Shown here piece after piece: positions 58,390 to 64,000 of a DNA stretch of 64,000 nt. The notes below the pieces were generated by a model, which made no database searches, was not told where the DNA came from, and was given only the letters and a program-made list of their open reading frames with translations. The translations under genes were made by a program, and so were the position numbers. The DNA lies in contig NZ_JAJALK010000003.1 in NCBI RefSeq assembly GCF_020523825.1, positions 1 to 64,000 on the forward strand, given 5' to 3'. Within the stretch, counting starts at the first letter, position 1. Each line of letters starts with the position of its first letter. The stretch comes from Methylobacterium brachiatum. Lineage in GTDB: Bacteria > Pseudomonadota > Alphaproteobacteria > Rhizobiales > Beijerinckiaceae.

Positions 58390-58842
58390 ATGAACGACAC
58401 GATCCTGGTCCTCAACGGACCGAACCTGAACCTGCTCGGCAAGCGGCAGCCGGAGATCTACGGGCGTGAGACCCTGGCCGATGTCGAGGCCCTGTGCCGC
58501 GAGACCGCCGCCGGCTTCGGCCTCGATGTGGATTTCCGCCAGAGCAATGCCGAGCACGCGCTGATCGACGCGATCCACGATTTCCGGGTCGGGTCCGCCG
58601 GCATCGTGATCAATGCCGGGGCCTATACCCACACTTCGGTGGCGATCCTCGACGCGCTCAACACCTGCGAGGTGCCGGTGATCGAGTGCCACATCTCGAA
58701 CGTCCACCGGCGCGAGGCCTTCCGGCACCATTCCTACATCTCCCTCGCCGCGACCGCGGTGCTGGCGGGCTTCGGGACGCACGGCTACGCGCTCGCGATC
58801 CGGCATCTGGCGCAGCTGCGAGCCAGGGCCGGCGCGGCTTGA
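58390..58842 (+). CDS. aroQ: 3-dehydroquinate dehydratase, type II
   Basis: 150 residues, a dodecameric flavodoxin-fold enzyme of the shikimate pathway. Catalytic parts: [19 protein letters not shown] with the active Tyr, [36 protein letters not shown], and [20 protein letters not shown] with the catalytic His and the Arg/Ser sites. ATG 58390 follows GGGGAACGCG. The accBC genes that often follow aroQ in this group are not here; pyrE follows instead. Confidence 0.97.
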   Translation: MNDTILVLNGPNLNLLGKRQPEIYGRETLADVEALCRETAAGFGLDVDFRQSNAEHALIDAIHDFRVGSAGIVINAGAYTHTSVAILDALNTCEVPVIECHISNVHRREAFRHHSYISLAATAVLAGFGTHGYALAIRHLAQLRARAGAA

Positions 58843-58975
58843 GCGGCGGATAGCGGCCGCTTCAGGGTTGACGCTGGCAGAGACAGGGCGGAGGAGACCG
58901 GTCAGGCCTTCCCTATCCTCGCGCTCTTCAACCGGTCCCCGGCGGAGAGTGCCCCCAGCGGAGCGCGCACGCCGC

Positions 58976-59677
58976 ATGACCACGTCCTTCCTGCCCATCG
59001 ACCGGACGCTGATCGCCCGCGAGGCGGCCAAGATGTTCCTGGAGATCCAGGCCGTCCATTTCTACAAGGACGAGCCGTTCAAGTTCACCTCGGGCTGGGC
59101 CAGCCCGGTCTATATCGATTGCCGCAAGATCATCTCGTTCCCGCGCCTGCGCGCGACGCTGATGGATTTCGCGACCGCCACGATCGTGCGCGAGATCGGC
59201 TACGAGTCGCTCACCCATATCGCGGGCGGCGAGACCGCCGGCATCCCGTTCGCCGCCTGGATCGCCGACCGGCTGATGCTGCCGATGCAGTATGTGCGCA
59301 AGAAGCCGAAGGGTTTCGGCCGCAACGCCCAGATCGAGGGCGAGGTGGTCGAGGGCGCCCGGACCCTGCTGGTCGAGGATCTCGCCACCGACGGGCGCAG
59401 CAAGGTCAATTTCTGCCAGGCCCTGCGCGATGCCGGCGCCCAGGTCGATCACTGCTTCGTGCTGTTCTACTACGACATCTTCCCCGGCAGCGCCGCGCTG
59501 ATGCAGGAGACCGGGATCAAGCTGCACTACCTCACGACCTGGTGGGACGTGCTGGCGGTCGCCAAGGAGATGGGCACCTTCGATCCGAAGACGCTGGCCG
59601 AGGTCGAGAGCTTCCTCAACGGGCCGGCGGAATGGTCGGCGGCCCATGGCGGCATCTCCTCCTTCGGTCAGGGCTGA
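58976..59677 (+). CDS. pyrE: Orotate phosphoribosyltransferase
   Basis: 233 residues. The PRPP-binding motif is [14 protein letters not shown], and the substrate loop [22 protein letters not shown] is canonical. The dimer-loop region ([20 protein letters not shown]) is present. It makes orotidine 5'-phosphate in pyrimidine synthesis. Start ATG 58976. pyrC follows 13 bases after the stop, so they form an operon. Confidence 0.97.
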   Translation: MTTSFLPIDRTLIAREAAKMFLEIQAVHFYKDEPFKFTSGWASPVYIDCRKIISFPRLRATLMDFATATIVREIGYESLTHIAGGETAGIPFAAWIADRLMLPMQYVRKKPKGFGRNAQIEGEVVEGARTLLVEDLATDGRSKVNFCQALRDAGAQVDHCFVLFYYDIFPGSAALMQETGIKLHYLTTWWDVLAVAKEMGTFDPKTLAEVESFLNGPAEWSAAHGGISSFGQG

Positions 59678-59690
59678 GGAGCCGCAAGCG

Positions 59691-60773
59691 ATGAGCGTCG
59701 CCGACCTGTTCCCCGCCGCGCAGCCCCCCGCCTCTACCGCGGCCGACCGGATCACCATCCGCCGGCCGGACGACTGGCACATCCACCTGCGCGACGGCGC
59801 GATGCTGAAGGCGGTGCTGCCCTACACGGCCGCGCAGTTCGCCCGGGGCATCATCATGCCGAACCTGGTCCCGCCGGTGACCACGGTGGCGGCCGCGCGC
59901 GCCTATCGCGAGCGGATCCTGGCGGCCCTGCCCGAGGGGCTCGACTTCACCCCGCTGATGACCTGCTACCTGCGGGACGACACCGACCCGGACGAGATCG
60001 AACGCGGCTTTACCGAGAAGGTCTGGATCGCCGCCAAGCTCTACCCGGCCGGCGCGACGACGAACTCGCATGCGGGCGTCACCGACCTGATCGGGCTCGC
60101 ACCCGTCCTGGAGCGGATGGAGCGGATCGGCATGCCGCTCCTGATCCACGGCGAGGCCACCGACCCGGAGATCGACATCTTCGACCGCGAGGCCGCCTTC
60201 ATGGAGGGCAGCCTGATCCCGCTGCTCGCCCGGCACCAGGGCCTGAAGGTCACCGTCGAGCACGCCACCACCGCCGAGATCCTCGACGTGGTGCGGGCCA
60301 ACCGGAGCCGGGTGGCGGCGACGATCACGCCCCACCACCTCGTCATCAACCGCACCCACATCTTCCAGGGCGGCCTGCGCCCGCATCTCTACTGCCTGCC
60401 GGTGGCCAAGCGCGAGCGTCACCGCCTGGCCCTGCGTGCGGCCGCGACCTCGGGCGAGGCCTGCTTCTTCCTCGGCACCGACACCGCCCCGCATGTCCGC
60501 GGCGCCAAGGAGGCGTCCTGCGGCTGCGCCGGCGTGTTCTGCGGCCCGACCGCCCTGCAGACCTACGTGCAGGTCTTCGACGAGGAAGGCGCGCTCGACC
60601 GGTTCGAGGCCTTCGCGTCGCTGAACGGCGCGCGCTTCCACGGGCTCGAGCCCAACGCGGCGACCGTCACCCTCGAGCGCCGCGAGAGCCGCGTGATCGA
60701 GGCGGTGACCGTCGAAGACACCGCCGTGGTGGTGTTCCGGGGGGATGAGACGCTGCCCTGGGCGGTGGTCTGA
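59691..60773 (+). CDS. pyrC: Dihydroorotase (class II, PyrC)
   Basis: 360-residue amidohydrolase closing carbamoyl aspartate to dihydroorotate. Zn ligands: DDWHIHLRDG near the N-terminus, the carboxylated Lys in AAKLYPAGATTNSHAGV, LIHGEATDPEIDIFDRE, TVEHATTAEIL, and the catalytic Asp in FFLGTDTAPH. ATG 59691 has GAGGAG about ten bases upstream. Operon with pyrE. Confidence 0.97.
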   Translation: MSVADLFPAAQPPASTAADRITIRRPDDWHIHLRDGAMLKAVLPYTAAQFARGIIMPNLVPPVTTVAAARAYRERILAALPEGLDFTPLMTCYLRDDTDPDEIERGFTEKVWIAAKLYPAGATTNSHAGVTDLIGLAPVLERMERIGMPLLIHGEATDPEIDIFDREAAFMEGSLIPLLARHQGLKVTVEHATTAEILDVVRANRSRVAATITPHHLVINRTHIFQGGLRPHLYCLPVAKRERHRLALRAAATSGEACFFLGTDTAPHVRGAKEASCGCAGVFCGPTALQTYVQVFDEEGALDRFEAFASLNGARFHGLEPNAATVTLERRESRVIEAVTVEDTAVVVFRGDETLPWAVV

Positions 60774-60804
60774 CACCACTCCGATAGGGGGCATCGGCCC
60801 TCTC

Positions 60805-60896
60805 CGTCATTGCGAGCGCAGCGAAGCAACCTAGGGCAGCGGGCGATTTCAGGTCGTCGGGGCTCCCTGGGTTGCTTCGCTGCGCTCGCAATGACG
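60805..60896. repeat. Intergenic palindromic repeat, family B
   Basis: Two 32-base arms (60805-60836 and 60865-60896) match as inverted repeats at 31 of 32 positions; key parts are CGTCATTGCGAGCGCAGCGA and AAGCAACC/GGTTGCTT. The 28-base loop is unique. It lies between pyrC and the amidase and could act as a bidirectional transcription end. It does not share sequence with family A. Confidence 0.88.
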
Positions 60897-61035
60897 TTGC
60901 GGGGGCCTGCGACGGGATGGTGGGCCGAATTCCAGCACATCTCTTGCCTCTCCGACGATCACCAGTACTAGACCTTCGCGCGCGCAGGCGTGTGACTGGT
61001 CATGCCAATCCGCAGACCTCGATCGGAGCCCGACC

Positions 61036-62481
61036 ATGCAGGATGAGCGACAGGACGGCATCACGGCGCTCGGCGCGGTCGATCTCGCGGCCGCCATCCG
61101 CGGCCGGGTCGTTTCCTGCGTGGATGTCATGCGCGCCTATCTGGAGCGGATCCACCGGCTCAATCCGCAGGTCAACGCCATCGTCGGGCTGCAGGACGAT
61201 GCGGCGCTCCTGCAGGAGGCGGAGGCGCGGGATGCCGCGCTCGCCCGCGGCGAGGCCGTAGGGCCGCTGCACGGGTTTCCGCTCGCCGTGAAGGATCTCG
61301 ATGCGGTGCGCGGGCTGCCGTTCACGCAAGGGTCGCCGATCTTCGCCGACCGGATCGCGCAAAATGACACGATCATGGTCGCCCGGCTGCGTGCGGCCGG
61401 GGCGATCTTCATCGGCAAGACCAACATCCCCGAATTCGGGCTCGGCTCGCACAGCTTCAATCCGGTCTACGGCGCCACCGGCAACGCCTACGATCCGGAG
61501 AAAAGTGCGGGCGGGTCGAGCGGCGGCGCCGCGGTGGCGGTCGCCCTGAAGCTGCAGCCGGTGGCCGATGGCAGCGATTTCGGCGGTTCCCTGCGCAACC
61601 CGCCGGCCTTCAACAATTGCTACGGCCTGCGCCCGAGCTGGGGCCGGATCCCGGTCGAGACCAAGGACGTGTTCACCCCCGGCATGTCCGTGCTCGGCGC
61701 CGTCGGGCGCAGCCCGGCCGATATCGGCCTGATGCTGTCGGTGCAGGCGGGCTACGATCCGCGCTGCCCGAACACGATCCGCCAGGACCCCTCGGCCTTC
61801 GCGAGCCCGCTGGCCCGGGATTTCCGCGGGACGCGGATCGCCTGGCTCGGGGATTTCGACGGGCAGATCCCGTTCGATCCCGGCGTGCTCGACCTCGGCC
61901 GCGCCGCGCTGGCGACCTTCTCGGAGATCGGCTGCGTGGTCGAGGAGGCCGCGCCCCGGTTCGACATGGAGCAGCTCTGGCGTGACTTCATCACCCTGCG
62001 GGCCTTGATGGTCGCCCCGGTGCTCCGGCCGCTCTACGACGTGCCCGCCCACCGGGCGCAGATGAAGCCCGAGGCGATCTGGGAGGCCGAACGCGGTCTC
62101 GAACTCACGATCGACCGGCTCACCGCCGCCCTGGAGGGGCGCACCCGCTGGTACGAGACCGTGCGCCGGTTCATGGAGCGCTACGATTTCCTGGTCATGC
62201 CGAGCGCGCAGGTCTTCCCGTTCGACAAGAACCTGCGCTGGCCCCGCGAGGTCGGCGGCCGGCCGATGGACACCTACCACCGGTGGATGCAGACCGTGGT
62301 CCCGGTGACCATGTCCGGCCTGCCGGCCCTCGATATCCCGGCGGGCTTCGGCGAGGCCGGGCTGCCGACCGGTATTCAGATCGTCGCCCGCAATCACGGC
62401 GAACTCGCCTGCCTGCAGCTCGGCGCGGCCTACGACGCTGCGAGCAACTGGGTCCGCCGCTGCCCGCCGCCCCTGCACTGA
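61036..62481 (+). CDS. Amidase (amidase-signature family)
   Basis: 481 residues. The Ser-cisSer-Lys triad is K86 (LAVKDLD), S161 or S162 (AGGSSGGAA) and nucleophile S185 (DGSDFGGSLRNP). A C-terminal part (TMSGLPALDIPAGFGEAGLPTGIQI) completes the fold. It hydrolyses an unidentified amide; related proteins include aryl-acylamidases and glutamyl amidases, but no gatB is nearby, so it is not GatA. ATG 61036. Single gene. Confidence 0.93.
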   Translation: MQDERQDGITALGAVDLAAAIRGRVVSCVDVMRAYLERIHRLNPQVNAIVGLQDDAALLQEAEARDAALARGEAVGPLHGFPLAVKDLDAVRGLPFTQGSPIFADRIAQNDTIMVARLRAAGAIFIGKTNIPEFGLGSHSFNPVYGATGNAYDPEKSAGGSSGGAAVAVALKLQPVADGSDFGGSLRNPPAFNNCYGLRPSWGRIPVETKDVFTPGMSVLGAVGRSPADIGLMLSVQAGYDPRCPNTIRQDPSAFASPLARDFRGTRIAWLGDFDGQIPFDPGVLDLGRAALATFSEIGCVVEEAAPRFDMEQLWRDFITLRALMVAPVLRPLYDVPAHRAQMKPEAIWEAERGLELTIDRLTAALEGRTRWYETVRRFMERYDFLVMPSAQVFPFDKNLRWPREVGGRPMDTYHRWMQTVVPVTMSGLPALDIPAGFGEAGLPTGIQIVARNHGELACLQLGAAYDAASNWVRRCPPPLH

Positions 62482-62508
62482 GCGCGCGTCCGATCCTCGG
62501 CTTTCGCG

Positions 62509-62537
62509 TTGACCGGTTCCCGGGTCTCCGGTATGAG
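62509..62537 (+). promoter_or_regulatory. Promoter of the ilvB leader
   Basis: TTGACC (62509-62514), 17 bases, then TATGAG (62532-62537): a near-consensus sigma-70 pair at ideal spacing. Transcription would start near 62544, about 70 bases before the leader peptide ATG and about 360 before ilvB. Confidence 0.65.
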
Positions 62538-62614
62538 GCCCAACACTTCACGTGCGACTGGACTGAATCCGATCCTGGATTTGTCGATCGCCGCGAGGCA
62601 GGCTCGGATATCCG

Positions 62615-62665
62615 ATGAACGCGGTTCTTATTGTAGCGGAAGCGTCACCGACGGGGCGGCCCTAA
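62615..62665 (+). CDS. Branched-chain leader peptide of the ilvB attenuator
   Basis: A 16-codon frame encodes MNAVLIVAEASPTGRP, with Val-Leu-Ile-Val in a row, the three end products of the pathway that acetolactate synthase begins. It lies between a good promoter and an intrinsic terminator ahead of ilvB. Its last codons and stop overlap the 5' arm of an 8-bp hairpin (GCGGCCCT/AGGGCTGC, 62656-62676). This is the layout of transcription attenuation by ribosome stalling. The ribosome binding site is weak (AGGCAGG about 11 bases upstream). Confidence 0.65.
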   Translation: MNAVLIVAEASPTGRP

Positions 62666-62697
62666 TTCAGGGCTGCAATCCGAGCGGTGGCGCATGC

Positions 62698-62720
62698 AGG
62701 GTCCCTCGGGGCCCTTTTTT
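62698..62720 (+). terminator. Intrinsic terminator (attenuator) upstream of ilvB
   Basis: AGGGTCCC (62698-62705) pairs with GGGGCCCT (62708-62715), leaving a four-base loop, followed directly by TTTTTT. It lies 33 bases after the leader stop codon and 184 before the ilvB ATG, so it can only serve as a conditional stop of the ilvB transcript or as the end of a short leader RNA. Upstream bases can pair with its arms (for example GGCCCT 62658-62663 with AGGGTC 62698-62703; CCGAG 62680-62684 with CTCGG 62705-62709). Confidence 0.8.
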
Positions 62721-62903
62721 ATTGCCCGCTGCCCGGTGACGCATCACGGCCAACGAGATCCAGGCGTTCGAGATACCGACGAACACAGTGCTTTCGGGCG
62801 AGGCGGATGCCGCCTCGCGTGACGAAGGTGCAGGACGAAAGGAACCGGTCCGTCCGGCGGCGCACGACCGCCGCCGACGATCCGGGGAGCGGAGGAGGAG
62901 AGC

Positions 62904-64000
62904 ATGGGCGGCGAGGTCATGACCGGGGCCGAGATGGTCATCCGGGCATTCCGGGATCAGGGCGTGGACACGCTGTTCGGTTATCCGGGCGGTGCCGTAC
63001 TTCCGATCTACGACGCTCTGTTCCACCAGGACGCGGTGAAGCACGTGCTGGTCCGGCATGAGCAGGGCGCCGTCCACGCGGCCGAGGGCTATGCGCGCTC
63101 GTCCGGCAAGGTCGGCTGCGTGCTGGTCACGTCCGGCCCCGGCGCCACCAACATCGTCACCGGCCTGACCGACGCGCTGCTCGACTCGATCCCGCTCGTC
63201 TGCATCACCGGGCAGGTTCCGACGCATCTCATCGGCACCGACGCGTTCCAGGAATGCGACACGGTCGGCATCACGCGCCACTGCACGAAGCACAATTACC
63301 TGGTCAAATCGATCGAGGACCTGCCGCGGATCCTGCACGAGGCGTTCTACGTCGCCGCCAATGGCCGGCCCGGCCCGGTCGTGGTCGACCTGCCCAAGGA
63401 CATCCAGTTCGCCTCCGGCCTCTACGAGCGCCCGGAGATCTCGAGCCACAAGACCTACCGCCCGGCGGTCAAGGGCGACAGCGACCGGATCCGCGCGGCG
63501 GTCGAGCTGATGGCGACCGCGCGTCGTCCGGTCTTCTATACCGGCGGCGGCGTGATCAATTCCGGCCCGGAGGCCTCCCGGCTCCTGCGTGAGCTCGTCG
63601 CCGAGACCGGCTTCCCGGTCACCTCGACCCTGATGGGGCTCGGCGCATATCCGGGCACGGACCCGAAGTTCCTGGGCATGCTCGGCATGCACGGGACCTA
63701 CGAGGCCAACCTCGCGATGCACGAGTGCGACGTGATGATCTGCGTCGGCGCCCGGTTCGACGACCGGATCACCGGCCGGCTCGACGCGTTCTCGCCGTTC
63801 TCGAAGAAGATCCACATCGACGTCGACGCCTCCTCGATCAACAAGGTGGTCAAGGTCGATGTCGGGATCGTGGGCGACTGCGCCTCGGTGCTGGCCGACA
63901 TGCTGGAGGCCTGGCGTGCCCTGCCGTCGCGGCCGGAGACATCCAACCTCGATCCGTGGTTCCAGAAGATCGGCGCCTGGAAGGCCCGCGACTGCCTCGC
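62904..64000 (+). CDS. ilvB: Acetolactate synthase large subunit, N-terminal part
   Basis: 365 codons, running out of the window. ThDP enzyme starting valine, leucine and isoleucine synthesis. The N-terminal pyrimidine-binding domain has FGYPGGAVLPIYDAL, the catalytic Glu in VLVRHEQGAVHAAEGYARSS, and VTSGPGATNIVTGLTDALLD, followed by ITGQVPTHLIGTDAFQECD. The central domain has FYTGGGVINSGPEASRLL, TLMGLGAYP and CVGARFDDRITG. ATG 62904 has GGAGGAGGAG upstream. Its expression is probably controlled by the attenuator described above. Confidence 0.97.
   Translation, partial: MGGEVMTGAEMVIRAFRDQGVDTLFGYPGGAVLPIYDALFHQDAVKHVLVRHEQGAVHAAEGYARSSGKVGCVLVTSGPGATNIVTGLTDALLDSIPLVCITGQVPTHLIGTDAFQECDTVGITRHCTKHNYLVKSIEDLPRILHEAFYVAANGRPGPVVVDLPKDIQFASGLYERPEISSHKTYRPAVKGDSDRIRAAVELMATARRPVFYTGGGVINSGPEASRLLRELVAETGFPVTSTLMGLGAYPGTDPKFLGMLGMHGTYEANLAMHECDVMICVGARFDDRITGRLDAFSPFSKKIHIDVDASSINKVVKVDVGIVGDCASVLADMLEAWRALPSRPETSNLDPWFQKIGAWKARDCL

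Noticed and set aside
58198-60896. Palindromic repeats considered as a CRISPR array
   Set aside because: The copies are far apart, from two unrelated families, and lack regularly spaced short direct repeats or cas genes.
61036-62481. Amidase considered as GatA of the tRNA amidotransferase
   Set aside because: No gatB or gatC adjoins, and the C-terminal half differs from the usual GatA pattern; a general amidase is the safer call.

Overview
The window is GC-rich, gene-dense DNA of a hopanoid-making alphaproteobacterium of the Hyphomicrobiales (Rhizobiales), most likely Methylobacterium/Methylorubrum or a close relative. This rests on a contiguous hopanoid operon, a PopZ polar organizer next to tolC and valS, a complex I NDUFS4-like subunit, a PQQ-type dehydrogenase with a dihaem cytochrome, and an ExoF-like polysaccharide exporter. 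The genus is inferred from gene content; nothing could be searched.

1-7.8 kb: hopanoid block. The 3' end of dxs (isoprenoid precursors) is followed by hpnA-hpnC-hpnD-hpnE-shc-hpnG, several overlapping by 1-4 bases. Together they make squalene, cyclize it and begin side-chain processing. 8-28.7 kb: housekeeping and stress genes. These are a DegP-like periplasmic protease, valS-popZ-tolC, a complex I accessory subunit, tRNA-Pro, an SMP-30 lactonase, a GST, a Nudix/inositol-phosphatase pair, a divergent ArsR/MFS pair with a clear palindromic operator, clpB, a MOSC protein, a PQQ dehydrogenase/cytochrome c pair, and a Pcm-type methyltransferase.

29-47.5 kb: a Wzx/Wzy-type exopolysaccharide locus in two converging arrays. 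The + array holds a GH16 lipoprotein, a split HAD/partner pair, a methyltransferase, a GT4-GT2 fusion, a Wzc/ExoP-like chain-length protein and a GT4. The - array holds a UGM-like flavoprotein, a GT2, a GT4, a Wzx flippase, an ExoF-like export protein and a Wzy/ligase-like protein. The chain-length protein has lost the P-loop lysine and most of its periplasmic coiled coil, while the export protein carries a long coil. No priming sugar-phosphate transferase lies in the window. Promoter gaps in this locus are visibly AT-richer than the rest.

48.4-64 kb: selA, an OhrR-like MarR regulator, a pentapeptide-repeat membrane protein, a FdhF/YdeP-type molybdo-oxidoreductase, a 57-residue metallothionein, an MTH1187-family protein, tRNA-Gly, a chemoreceptor, a BKACE enzyme, aroQ, pyrE, pyrC, an amidase, and the 5' part of ilvB. 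ilvB is preceded by a promoter, a 16-residue Val-Leu-Ile-Val leader peptide and a terminator, which together look like a transcription attenuator. Two families of intergenic palindromic repeats are present.
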